NCBI RefSeq assembly: GCF_001463705.1
Contig: NZ_BBWH01000036.1
Coordinates: forward strand, 1 to 64,000
DNA length: 64,000 nt
Direction: 5' to 3'
Source: Aureimonas sp. AU12
GTDB taxonomy: Bacteria; Pseudomonadota; Alphaproteobacteria; Rhizobiales; Rhizobiaceae
A program made the position numbers and the translations under genes. Positions 8,083 to 16,104 of the stretch are shown in pieces. The notes below the pieces were generated by a model. The model was not told where the DNA came from. It worked only from the letters and a program-made list of their open reading frames with translations, and did not search any database. Positions within the stretch are counted from its first letter, which is position 1. Each line of letters opens with the position of its first letter.

Positions 8083-9171
8083 TCAGGCGGTCCCGATCTC
8101 CATCCGCGATCCGTTGCGCGAGTGGAGGTAGTAGATGAGTTCCGCCACCGCCTTGAAGAACTGCGGGGGAATCATCTGGTCGACCTCGACATGATCGTAC
8201 ATCGACCTTGCCAAGAGCTTGTCCTCGACGATGGGGATGTCGTGGGCCTCGCCGATTTCGCGGATCTTCAGCGCCACGAGATCGACGCCCTTGGCCACGA
8301 CGACCGGCGCGCCGCCGTCCTCGCGCACGTAGCGCAGCGCGATGGCGTAGTGGGTGGGGTTGGCGATGATCACGGTGGCGCGCGGCACCGAGGCCATCAT
8401 CCGCTTGCGATTGCGCTCGCGGGCGATCTGGCGCTGGCGCGCCTTGATCGCGGGATCGCCCTCGCTCTGCTTCATCTCGTCCTTGATCTCCTGCTTCGAC
8501 ATGCGCAGGTCGCGCCGCCACAGGATGCGCGAGAACAGGAGGTCGGCCGCGACCAGCACGATCGTGGCGATCGACACGGCCGCGAGCAGCCGCATCGACA
8601 GCCCGAGAATGGTTTCCGGAAGGAGGAGCGGATCGGAGAACATCGTCTTCAACAAAAGAGGCAGTTCGCTGGAAAGAATCCAGCCGACGATGATCGTAAC
8701 AGCAAAGAACTTGAACAAGGCTTTACCGAATTCCGTGAATCCGCGCTTGCCGAACATCCGTCCCCAACCTTGCGACAGAGAGACGTTCGAAGCCTTGGGA
8801 CGAATGCGCTCGAGATTGATCTGGGGCGGGTTCTGCAGCAGCGAGGCCAGGATGCCGGCCAGGAGGAAGAAGCCGGTCGCCGGCAGCACGAACCGGGCGC
8901 TCTGCAGCGTCACCACATGCAGGTACTGCAGGGCGTCGATGCCGTTGGCGAGCGACCACTGCGTCGGGTTCTCGAAATTGATCCGCAGGTTCTCGGCGAG
9001 CTCGGAGACGTTGGCGCGGGCCTGGAAGACCACGACGCCCATCGCGGCGAGGAGGGAGGCGAGGATCGGCGCTTCACGCGAGGCGGGCAGGTTGCCCTTC
9101 TCGATCGTGTCGCGGATCTTCTTCTCCGTCGGTTCCTCGGTTTGGGATTCCTTATCCGCGCCTTCCGACAT
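8083..9171 (-). CDS. flhB: Flagellar export switch protein FlhB
   Basis: FlhB switches the export apparatus from rod/hook to filament substrates by autocleavage. The 362-aa product has the N-terminal SQTEEPTEKKIRDTIEKGN signature, four membrane segments (roughly residues 30-55, 85-110, 140-165, 185-210), and the cytoplasmic domain with RATVIIANPTHYAIALRY. The cleavage motif NPTH is intact. The C-terminal part, with VEDKLLARSMYDHVEVDQMI, is standard. A 212-bp gap with two hairpins separates it from fliG upstream. Confidence 0.97.
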   Translation of the reverse strand: MSEGADKESQTEEPTEKKIRDTIEKGNLPASREAPILASLLAAMGVVVFQARANVSELAENLRINFENPTQWSLANGIDALQYLHVVTLQSARFVLPATGFFLLAGILASLLQNPPQINLERIRPKASNVSLSQGWGRMFGKRGFTEFGKALFKFFAVTIIVGWILSSELPLLLKTMFSDPLLLPETILGLSMRLLAAVSIATIVLVAADLLFSRILWRRDLRMSKQEIKDEMKQSEGDPAIKARQRQIARERNRKRMMASVPRATVIIANPTHYAIALRYVREDGGAPVVVAKGVDLVALKIREIGEAHDIPIVEDKLLARSMYDHVEVDQMIPPQFFKAVAELIYYLHSRNGSRMEIGTA

Positions 9172-9210
9172 CAGACGTGCCTCCCCCGGCCGCTCGCGGC
9201 GCGCGATCCC

Positions 9211-9337
9211 GCCGCACCCGGCCTGCCGGTGCGGCGCTGTCCATCATGGACTGACGTCCGGCAGCGCCCGCGAGGGGCCATGCTGCCGACTTGGGCGGCC
9301 CGAGCATCGGGCGGGCGATCGACGATCGGTCGATCGC
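9211..9337. other. Two hairpins between fliG and flhB
   Basis: GCCGCACC/GGTGCGGC (9211-9218 with 9228-9235) and the GATC-rich GCGATCGAC/GTCGATCGC (9315-9323 with 9329-9337, 5-nt loop) are perfect inverted repeats in the gap between the fliG stop and the flhB start. Neither is followed by a T tract, so they may be attenuators, processing sites or protein-binding sites. Confidence 0.5.
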
Positions 9338-9383
9338 GATCCCCCGCCGTCGCGGCGCCCGCAAGAGGACGCCGCAGCTTGGC

Positions 9384-10412
9384 TCAGGCCTCTTCCTTCT
9401 CCGCAAGGTCGAGCCGACCTTCGGCCGAGAGCCGGAGCGCGGCGGCGGCGATCTGGCGCCGCGCTGCGGTGACGACGTCGGCGGCGACGGCCTCGCCGCG
9501 CGCCAGTTCCGCCTCCACCATGCGGCGCGAGCGGGCGCCGAGGGCGGCGAGCACGGCTTCCTTCAACTCGTCCGAGGCGCCCGAGAGCGCCTGCGTGACC
9601 GTCTCGGTCGGGATCGCATCGAAGAGCAGCAGGCGCGACTTCTTCGGCAGGCCGGTGATGTCGTCGAAGGCGAAGAGCAGCTTGCGCAGCGCCACCGCCT
9701 CGTCCGGCTCGCTCTCCTCGATCGAGAGAAGCAGCTCGTCGGTCTGGCGCTTCTCCATCCGGTTGACGATCTCGGCGAGCGTCGCGTGACGCGCCTTGCG
9801 CTCGGCGCCGTTCGAACCGGCGACGAAGGCCTCGCGGAAACGGCCCTCGATCATCCGCGCCATCTGCTCGGTCGGCGGCTTGGCCGAGAGCATGCGGCGA
9901 ACGACGTCGTTGCGCATGGGTGCCTCGAGCGAGGCGACGACGGCCGCGGCGAGCTCGGCCTTCAGGCGCTGGAGGGTATAGGCGATGACCTGCGGATGCT
10001 CCTTGAGGAGCAGCGCGGTCAGCGGCTGCGCGCCGAGCTGCTCGATCTCGTACCAGACCGGCAGCGCGTCGGCGTCCTCGGGGACGTCCTCGCCCTCGAA
10101 GACGAGCGCGAGCTCATCGGAGGACAGCGAGACGCGCAGCAGCTTGTTCAGCTCGCTGTCGAGCCCGGCCAGGCCCGGCCCGGCGCGGAAGGCGTCCTGG
10201 AACTCGGCGACGATCTCGTCGAGCTCCAGCGCCGTGACCGGCTGCTGCAGCGCGGCGCCCTGGCGGAGAACCTTGATCTCCTCGGCGCTGAAATGCTTGA
10301 GGAGCTTGGCAGCCCCCTCCCCGCCCATGGCGAGAAGCAGGATCGCGGCCCGGGCGGCGCCCGATTTCGGCGGCCCTTCGAGTTCCAGCGTTGAGTAGGA
10401 TCCGAGCATCAT
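9384..10412 (-). CDS. fliG: Flagellar motor switch protein FliG
   Basis: FliG is the rotor protein that contacts MotA and couples ion flow to torque. The 342-aa product has the N-terminal KSGAARAAILLLAMGGEGAA helix block, the middle-domain motif LKEHPQVIAYTLQRL (the conserved EHPQ), and a C-terminal charged helix domain. The motor-contact region ETVTQALSGASDELKEAVLAAL is present. It lies 6 nt after fliN. A second ATG one codon in is an alternative start. Confidence 0.95.
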   Translation of the reverse strand: MMLGSYSTLELEGPPKSGAARAAILLLAMGGEGAAKLLKHFSAEEIKVLRQGAALQQPVTALELDEIVAEFQDAFRAGPGLAGLDSELNKLLRVSLSSDELALVFEGEDVPEDADALPVWYEIEQLGAQPLTALLLKEHPQVIAYTLQRLKAELAAAVVASLEAPMRNDVVRRMLSAKPPTEQMARMIEGRFREAFVAGSNGAERKARHATLAEIVNRMEKRQTDELLLSIEESEPDEAVALRKLLFAFDDITGLPKKSRLLLFDAIPTETVTQALSGASDELKEAVLAALGARSRRMVEAELARGEAVAADVVTAARRQIAAAALRLSAEGRLDLAEKEEA

Positions 10413-10418
10413 GAGGCG

Positions 10419-10835
10419 TCAGACGGCTGCGGTCTTCGACCGGGGCTGGCGGGCGGTCGGGGAGACGATCTCGGTGAGGGTGATGCCGAAGCGCGAGTCC
10501 TCGTTCTCGAGGACGACCACCTCGCCGCGCGCCACGATCCGGCCATTGACGATGAGATCGACGGGGTCCGAAATGTTCGTGTCGAGCTTCACCACGGCGC
10601 CGCGGCCGAGCTTCATCAGGTTGGCGACCGGCATCACCGTCGAGCCCAGGACCACCTGCATGGTGACGGGGATGTTCATGATGACGTCGAGATTGGGGGT
10701 CACGTCGGCGGCGGGCGCGTCGGTGAACGCCTCGAAAGCCTGATGGGGCTCCTCGTCGGCAAAGCTCGTGTCCATGGCGCCGAAGTCGGCGGAGAAGGCG
10801 GTCTCGGTCTCGAGTTCCATCGTTTCGTCTTGCAT
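10419..10835 (-). CDS. fliN: Flagellar motor switch protein FliN
   Basis: FliN forms the C-ring base together with FliM. The 138-aa product has an acidic, low-complexity N-terminal third (the block with FADEEPHQAFEAF) and a C-terminal SpoA domain with IPVTMQVVLGSTVMPVANLM, KLGRGAVVKLDTNISDPVDL and GEVVVLENEDSRFGI, all typical FliN signatures. It is preceded by the 116-aa membrane protein gene and followed 6 nt later by fliG. Confidence 0.94.
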   Translation of the reverse strand: MQDETMELETETAFSADFGAMDTSFADEEPHQAFEAFTDAPAADVTPNLDVIMNIPVTMQVVLGSTVMPVANLMKLGRGAVVKLDTNISDPVDLIVNGRIVARGEVVVLENEDSRFGITLTEIVSPTARQPRSKTAAV

Positions 10836-10877
10836 CGGGCAGTCCTCAAGGGGGGCGGGTCCGGGAGGCCCCTGGTG

Positions 10878-11228
10878 TTAACGAATAGCGGCCGAGACTG
10901 TCGCGAAGCGGGAGTTCTCGTTGTCGACGCTGATCGGAGCGGTGCGGCGGCGCTCGTAGCTGTCGAGGAGGACGTCGAGGCGCTCGGTCAGTTCCTGCGC
11001 TTCGGCCGTGCGCTCTTCCAGGGCCTGCAGCGTGCGGATGCCCTCGCTCTTCAGGAGCACCACGGCGTTGGCGGCCCGGTTGATCGAGGCGTCGGCCTCT
11101 TCCAGAACCGTGCGCAGCGTCGACTCGTCGGAGCGCAGGCGCCGCAGTTCCTTGTACATCGCCCCGGTGCGCCAGCTCGTGAAGGCGAGCGCGCCGATGA
11201 GGATGGCGTCAATCAGCCAGGATGTCAT
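10878..11228 (-). CDS. Small membrane-anchored coiled-coil protein between fliM and fliN (116 aa)
   Basis: The product has one N-terminal membrane segment (WLIDAILIGALAFTSWRTGA), then a long predicted coiled coil with KELRRLRSDESTLRTVLEEA and EERTAEAQELTERLDVLLDS, so it is probably an inner-membrane protein with a cytoplasmic or periplasmic rod. It may belong to the alphaproteobacterial DUF6468 group found near fliM, but I am not certain of that. It overlaps the 3' end of fliM by 20 nt and precedes fliN, so it is co-transcribed with the switch genes. No function is known to me. Confidence 0.75.
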   Translation of the reverse strand: MTSWLIDAILIGALAFTSWRTGAMYKELRRLRSDESTLRTVLEEADASINRAANAVVLLKSEGIRTLQALEERTAEAQELTERLDVLLDSYERRRTAPISVDNENSRFATVSAAIR

Positions 11229-12153
11229 CGATGAACTCCTCCGTCGGGTCGACGTTTTCCTCGATCTTGATCATGTAGCTGTCGCGCGAGCGGCCCATGT
11301 GGCCGCGGAACAGTCGCTGCCCCTCGCATTCCACGAGGACGAGGCTGTCCATCGTCACGTCGAGGGCAATCGTCTGGCCGATCTGGAAGGTGGCGAGCGC
11401 GCCCAGCGTCGTCTGCTGCTCGGCGAGAATGGCGCTGACCTTCATGTCGGCCTTCTGGAAGCCGGCCTCGAGGTCTCGCGCCCAGCTCTCGTCGACGATC
11501 GAGGGCGCTTCTTCCGGCAGCACCGAGAGCGCCCGCTTGTGCGGCGCCAGAACCTGCTCGGGGAAGGCGACCCGCAGCGCGGCCTCGCAGCGCCCGATCG
11601 TCACTTGGAAGCGGAACTCGACGAAGGCGCGCGCGTCCTCGTGGATCAGCGCGTCCAGCTTCTCGCCGATCGCCTCGGTGAGGAGGCGGTCGGTGGTCAT
11701 CATCAGCGGCACGACGTCGGCGAAGGCGGCGTTGCCGGTCTCGACGAAGGCGCGCAGCGCGTTGTCGGAGAAGAACTTCCCGACGCTCGACAGCGGTCGG
11801 CCCGGCTCGATCAGGCCGCGCCCGTCGCCGCCGAAGGCCGCTTCCGCCACCGTGTCGGCAAAGCGCGCGTCGGCGGTGAGGAGCACGGTCTCGCGCCACT
11901 TGGGCGAGCGCGCGGTGAGCGCGATCTGGGTCTGCGAGGCCTCGAGCGCGCTGGCGCTGTAGGCGAAGGCCGAGATCGCGGCGAACTCGATGCGCAGCGG
12001 CGAGGCGTAGGTGGCGTTGAGCTTGGCGGCGACCGCCTCGGCCCATTTGGTGCCGATCAGCTTCAGCCGGGGGAAGCGGTCGGGGTCGAGGCGAGCGGCG
12101 GAGCGGAGGCGCTCGCCGATATTGCCGGGCTTGCGTTCGGTGATCACGTCCAT
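11209..12153 (-). CDS. fliM: Flagellar motor switch protein FliM
   Basis: FliM is the middle C-ring protein that binds CheY-P and FliG. The 314-aa product resembles the divergent FliM of rhizobia. It has a central CheC-like domain (LSSVGKFFSDNALRAFVETG and VVPLMMTTDRLLTEAIGEKL) and a C-terminal SpoA-like domain (LATFQIGQTIALDVTMDSLV and ECEGQRLFRGHMGRSRDSYM). The N-terminus MDVITERKPGNIGERLRSAA lacks an obvious canonical EIDALL CheY-binding motif. The position between motA and fliN supports the call. It overlaps the following small gene by 20 nt. Confidence 0.88.
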   Translation of the reverse strand: MDVITERKPGNIGERLRSAARLDPDRFPRLKLIGTKWAEAVAAKLNATYASPLRIEFAAISAFAYSASALEASQTQIALTARSPKWRETVLLTADARFADTVAEAAFGGDGRGLIEPGRPLSSVGKFFSDNALRAFVETGNAAFADVVPLMMTTDRLLTEAIGEKLDALIHEDARAFVEFRFQVTIGRCEAALRVAFPEQVLAPHKRALSVLPEEAPSIVDESWARDLEAGFQKADMKVSAILAEQQTTLGALATFQIGQTIALDVTMDSLVLVECEGQRLFRGHMGRSRDSYMIKIEENVDPTEEFIDDILAD

Positions 12154-12163
12154 CGCGTCCTCC

Positions 12164-13033
12164 TCAAGCCGCGGCCGGCGCCGGGCCGCCGATCGTCTCG
12201 GCCTCGACCTGGTCGATCGTCGGACGGTCGTAGGCGGAGATCGCCTTGCGGCCGTATTCGAGGGCGACCTGCGGCAGGGCGCCGTTCATGTAGGCGATGA
12301 GCGTCTGCTTCATGATGATGTACATGCGCATCTTCTTCTCGCGCACGCCCTTGATCTTCGTGGCCAGCGGCGCGAACACGCCGTAGGAGAAGAAGATGCC
12401 GGCAAACGTGCCGACCAGCGCGGCGCCGATGAGGTGGCCGAGGACTTCCGGGGACTGGTCGAGCGCGCCCATGGCGTGGACGATGCCCAGAACCGCCGCG
12501 ACGATGCCGAGCGCGGGCAGGCCGTCGGCGACGTCCTGGATCGCATGCTTGGGCTTCAGCTGGTCACGCGCGACGGTCTGGATCTCCTCCTCCATCAGCG
12601 CCTCGATCTCGTGCGGCCGGGCGTTGCCGATGATGATGAGGCGGCAATAGTCGCAGATGAAGTTCGTCATCGCGGTGTTCTTCAGGATGTTCGGGAACGC
12701 GCTGAAGATCGCCGACTCCGACGGGTTGTCGACATGCGCCTCGACCTCGGAGCGCGACTTGGAGCGCATCTCGCGCATCAGCGAGTGGAGAAGGCTGAGG
12801 AGGTCGAGATAGTCCCGCTGCTTGGGCACCGAGTTCTTGAAGGCTTCGCCGATCGCCTTGCCCGTGTCCTTCACCACCTTCATGTTGTTGGACACGAGGA
12901 AGGTGCCGAGCGAGGCACCGAGGATGATGATGAGTTCGTAGGGCTGCCAGAGGACGTAGAGATGGCCGCCGCCCGCGACGTAGCCGCCGAGGACGCAGCC
13001 GATCGTCACCATGAGGCCGAGAAGAATACCCAT
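12164..13033 (-). CDS. motA: Flagellar stator protein MotA
   Basis: MotA is the membrane stator ring that uses the proton gradient to turn FliG. The 289-aa product has two N-terminal membrane segments ([20 protein letters not shown] and [16 protein letters not shown]), a cytoplasmic region with [20 protein letters not shown], and two C-terminal membrane segments around [20 protein letters not shown] and [20 protein letters not shown]. The conserved prolines of the family are visible in GLPALG and in SPEVLG. It is the first gene of the motA-fliM-x-fliN-fliG-flhB group and diverges from flgF. Confidence 0.97.
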   Translation of the reverse strand: MGILLGLMVTIGCVLGGYVAGGGHLYVLWQPYELIIILGASLGTFLVSNNMKVVKDTGKAIGEAFKNSVPKQRDYLDLLSLLHSLMREMRSKSRSEVEAHVDNPSESAIFSAFPNILKNTAMTNFICDYCRLIIIGNARPHEIEALMEEEIQTVARDQLKPKHAIQDVADGLPALGIVAAVLGIVHAMGALDQSPEVLGHLIGAALVGTFAGIFFSYGVFAPLATKIKGVREKKMRMYIIMKQTLIAYMNGALPQVALEYGRKAISAYDRPTIDQVEAETIGGPAPAAA

Positions 13034-13054
13034 CGCAAGTCCCTATCGATGCTG

Positions 13055-13086
13055 AAGTCGAGGTCGATGATTAGGGGGGTCGACTT
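13055..13086. promoter_or_regulatory. Inverted repeat in the motA-flgF divergent region
   Basis: AAGTCGA (13055-13061) is mirrored by TCGACTT (13080-13086), 22 bp upstream of motA and within the 226-bp region shared with flgF. It could be an operator for divergent flagellar promoters. No consensus is matched. Confidence 0.3.
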
Positions 13087-13259
13087 GCGTGAGACTGTGC
13101 GCTGCCGCAGCGCGAAACCGGCCATGCCGGGTCAGCTTCGATCCATATGCGTCCGTCAGAATGGGGGCATCGGAGCTCCGTTCCCGCTTCCCGGGCACGG
13201 GCGGCTCCCGGCGGCTTCCCCGCCGCCGTCATGCCCCCGAACGCCCGGACCCCTCCCCC

Positions 13260-13985
13260 ATGCAGACTTCGCTTCCCGTCGCCCTCTCCGCGCAGCTTGC
13301 GATGGAGAAGCGTCTCGACACGATCGCCAACAACCTCGCCAACACGCGCACGGCGGGCTTCCGCTCCGAGGAGGTGAAGTTCGAGACCTACATCTCGAAC
13401 GCCGCCGCCCGGCCGGTGGCCTTCACCTCCGAGGGCGCCAGCTACATCTCGACCCGCTCGGGCGAGCTGACGCAGACCGGCAACTCGCTCGACCTCGCCG
13501 TCGCCGGCAACGCCTTCCTGGCCATCCAGGGCGCCAAGGGTACGGTCTACACGCGCGACGGGCGCATGCAGATGAAGGACACGGGCGAACTCCAGACGCT
13601 GAACGGCGAGCCGGTGCTCGACGTCGGCGGGGCGCCGATCCTGCTCGATCCCAATGGCGGCCCGATGAGCGTGGCGCGCGACGGCATGATCACGCAGAAC
13701 GGCGTGCAGCTGGGCGCCGTCGGCCTCTTCACCATGCCGGCGGGTGCCAACCTGACGCGCGCCGGCACCTCCGGCGTGATCCCCGACAAGGCGGCGCAGC
13801 CGGTGGTCGAGTTCGAGGGCGTGCAGGTGGCGCAGGGCTATGTCGAGGGCTCCAACGTCAACCCGATTCTCGAGATGACCCGCCTCATCGCCGTGCAGCG
13901 CGCCTTCGAGCAGGCCGCGAACCTGACGCAGACCACCGAGTCCTCCCTGTCCAACGCGATCAGCATGCTGGGAGCGCCCAAGTGA
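13260..13985 (+). CDS. flgF: Flagellar proximal rod protein FlgF
   Basis: FlgF is a rod subunit paralogous to FlgG. Starting at the ATG at 13260 the product is 241 aa and opens MQTSLPVALSAQLAMEKRLD followed by TIANNLANTRTAGFRSEEVK, the rod signature. It contains the AFLAIQGAKGTVYTRDGRMQ block and the C-terminal EGSNVNPILEMTRLIAVQRA motif. The frame stays open 57 codons further upstream, but that extension has no rod homology. The gene diverges from motA and is followed 54 bp later by fliI. Confidence 0.95.
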   Translation: MQTSLPVALSAQLAMEKRLDTIANNLANTRTAGFRSEEVKFETYISNAAARPVAFTSEGASYISTRSGELTQTGNSLDLAVAGNAFLAIQGAKGTVYTRDGRMQMKDTGELQTLNGEPVLDVGGAPILLDPNGGPMSVARDGMITQNGVQLGAVGLFTMPAGANLTRAGTSGVIPDKAAQPVVEFEGVQVAQGYVEGSNVNPILEMTRLIAVQRAFEQAANLTQTTESSLSNAISMLGAPK

Positions 13986-14039
13986 TCGCAGGCCCGCTGG
14001 CCGCGATCCGGCGCCTGAGCGCGATCCCCGGAGCGCCCG

Positions 14040-15407
14040 ATGCGTAGTCCCGTGGTGGTGGCGACGTCGAACCGGGACGCGCCCGCGCGCCGACCCGTGG
14101 CCGATCTCTCGGCGCTCGCCGAACCGCGCATCCGCATCAGCGGCCACGTCGTCGATGTCGCGCCGCAGTCCTTCCGCGTTGCGGGACTCAGCCCCTTCGT
14201 GCGGCTCGGCGACTGCATCGTCTGCGACGGGCCGCAGGGCGAGGAGCTCGGCGAGGTCGTGCGCGTCGAGGAGCATGCCGCCACGGTGAAGCCCTTCGCG
14301 GTGCGCTTCCAGAGCGGCGTGCGCACGCTCGCGTGGAAGACCGGCCCGGTCACGGTGTCGCCGGCGCGAAGCTGGAAGGGCCGCACGATCGACGCGTTCG
14401 GGCGCCCCTGCGACGATCTCGGACCGATCGAGACCGGCCCCGTCGCCTATCTCACCGACACGTTGCCGGAGGCCGCGATGCGACGCGGCCGGATAAAGGA
14501 TCCGGTGGCGACGCAGGTGAAGGCGATCGACATCTTCACGCCGCTGGTGCGCGGCCAGCGCATGGGCATCTTCGCGGGCTCGGGCGTCGGCAAGTCGACG
14601 CTGATGGGCATGCTGGCGCGTGCCGAAGGTTTCGACACGGTGGTGGTGGCGCTCGTCGGCGAGCGCGGCCGCGAGGTGCGCGAGTTCCTGGAAGAAACGA
14701 TGCGCGGCGAGCTTTCGCGCGTCGTCACGGTGGTGGCGACCGGCGACGAGAGCGCCATGATGCGCCGGCTGGCGCCCAAGACGGCGATGACCGTCGCCGA
14801 GTATTTCCGCGACCAGGGCGACCACGTGCTCCTCATCGTCGATTCGGTGACGCGCCTTGCCCACGCCGCCCGCGACGTGGCGCTCGCTGCCGGCGAGCCG
14901 CCGGTGGCGCGCGGCTATCCGCCGTCGGTCTTTTCCGAACTGCCGAGGCTTCTGGAGCGCGCGGGTCCGGGCGCGGAGGGCGCGGGCACGATCACCGGCC
15001 TCTTCGCCGTGCTCGTCGACGGAGACGACCACAACGAGCCGGTGGCCGACGCCATCCGCGGCACGCTGGACGGGCATATCGTGCTCGACCGCGCGATCGC
15101 CGAGGAAGGCCGCTTCCCCGCGATCGACGTGCTGAAATCCATCTCGCGCCTCGCCGACCTCGCCTGGACGCCGGAGGAGCGCGAGCTCGTCACCCGCCTT
15201 CGCTCGATGATCGCGCGTTTCGAGGACACGCGCGATCTGCGCCTCCTGGGCGGCTACGGCCGCGGCGCCGACGCCACGCTCGACCAGGCGGTGGACCTCG
15301 TGCCCCATGTCTACGGCTGCCTCATCCAGCACCCCGGCGACGAGCCGGTGCCCAAGCCCTTCGACGAACTGTCGCGGCGCCTGAAGGCGGGGATGTCGGG
15401 AGGCTGA
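14040..15407 (+). CDS. fliI: Flagellar export ATPase FliI
   Basis: FliI is the ATPase of the flagellar type III export machine and is related to F1-beta. The 455-aa product has the Walker A motif GIFAGSGVGKSTLMGM, the segment VALVGERGREVREFLE, a Walker B strand VLLIVDSVTRLAHAARDVAL, and the conserved ARGYPPSVFSELPRLLERAG. Length is typical. It follows flgF on the plus strand and is the last flagellar gene on this side. A non-coding repeat region begins right after its stop. Confidence 0.97.
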   Translation: MRSPVVVATSNRDAPARRPVADLSALAEPRIRISGHVVDVAPQSFRVAGLSPFVRLGDCIVCDGPQGEELGEVVRVEEHAATVKPFAVRFQSGVRTLAWKTGPVTVSPARSWKGRTIDAFGRPCDDLGPIETGPVAYLTDTLPEAAMRRGRIKDPVATQVKAIDIFTPLVRGQRMGIFAGSGVGKSTLMGMLARAEGFDTVVVALVGERGREVREFLEETMRGELSRVVTVVATGDESAMMRRLAPKTAMTVAEYFRDQGDHVLLIVDSVTRLAHAARDVALAAGEPPVARGYPPSVFSELPRLLERAGPGAEGAGTITGLFAVLVDGDDHNEPVADAIRGTLDGHIVLDRAIAEEGRFPAIDVLKSISRLADLAWTPEERELVTRLRSMIARFEDTRDLRLLGGYGRGADATLDQAVDLVPHVYGCLIQHPGDEPVPKPFDELSRRLKAGMSGG

Positions 15408-15463
15408 ACGCGGAACGGGGTGGGGTCTGGGTCGAAGCGTGCGGGGAGGCTCGGGAAGCGAGC

Positions 15464-15561
15464 TTCTGGCTTCTGGCTTCTGGCTTCTGGCTTCTGGCTT
15501 CTGGCTTCTGGCTTCTGGCTTCTGGCTTCTGGCTTCTGGCTTCTGGCTTCTGGCTTCTGGC
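15464..15561. repeat. Heptamer tandem array, 14 perfect copies of TTCTGGC
   Basis: Fourteen uninterrupted copies of TTCTGGC fill exactly 98 bp. Because seven is not a multiple of three, the array is open in every frame as a 7-residue peptide repeat on both strands, which explains the spurious long frames crossing it. It begins 57 bp after the fliI stop. Such arrays change copy number by slippage. Confidence 0.97.
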
Positions 15562-15660
15562 TTGAACTGCAGACTGAGACCGAAGCTTACAACACGTTGG
15601 ACGATATGTCCCGCGGTGCCCCAACCAACTGCCTGCGGCACCCATCCCACGCAACAACGT

Positions 15661-15779
15661 TCGTCATCCCGGCCTTGAGCCGGGATCCATGCCAAAGCGG
15701 CTGGACCAGCGAACACCGGGGGAGGACTGTCCCTCGGGCGTGGCGGCATGGATCCCGGGTCCCAGCCCGGGATGACGAG
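15661..15779. repeat. Palindromic REP-like element
   Basis: The left arm (15661-15693) and right arm (15745-15779) form a long inverted repeat ending in TCGTCATCCCGG and CCCGGGATGACGA. Each arm is itself a hairpin (CCCGGCCTTGAGCCGGG and CCCGGGTCCCAGCCCGGG). This is the layout of dispersed intergenic palindromes common in alphaproteobacterial genomes. Confidence 0.85.
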
Positions 15780-16104
15780 CGCATGAAGGGTTTGCGTCTG
15801 TGCGGTGCGACGGCCTGACGGCCAGTCGATTCGACGGTCCCAAAGCCCGACAAACCGATGGTCTGGATGGCTGGGTGGCTGAGTTCCCGACAGAACACCG
15901 CCCATGCGCTGGCAGCCCGCGCTGTCCCGCCAGACTGGGCGCCGTCCATCCACACCGTCTGGCATGCGCACCCTCAAGCCGGAAGGCGTATGGGCGGGAT
16001 CTTCACCCCGCCCGCCACGCTTCCGCCCGCCACGCACCTGCCGACGCCAACATTGCCGACGATGACAATGTTGCCGCCACCGGCAATGCCGTCGCCTTTC
16101 CCGC

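Larger units (their letters stand above)
15408..16104. other. Non-coding repeat-rich region between fliI and the ABC transporter
   Basis: No credible gene is visible in these ~700 bp, although repeats leave several frames open. It contains a TTCTGGC heptamer array (15464-15561) and a large palindromic element (15661-15779). Near 16020-16110 there is a repetitive stretch (GCCCGCCACGC twice, CAACATTGCCG with ACAATGTTGCCG) just before the substrate-binding protein stop. The region is a boundary between the flagellar and pyrimidine loci, with converging transcription. Confidence 0.7.

Noticed and set aside
15464-15561. Heptamer array as a CRISPR array or coding repeat
   Set aside because: Units are contiguous with no spacers, and the peptide reading exists only because the array is open in all frames.
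13071-16037. A 988-codon minus-strand open frame across flgF, fliI and the repeat region
   Set aside because: It is the antisense of flgF and fliI with Arg/His-rich shadow composition, and runs through the heptamer array, which is open in every frame.
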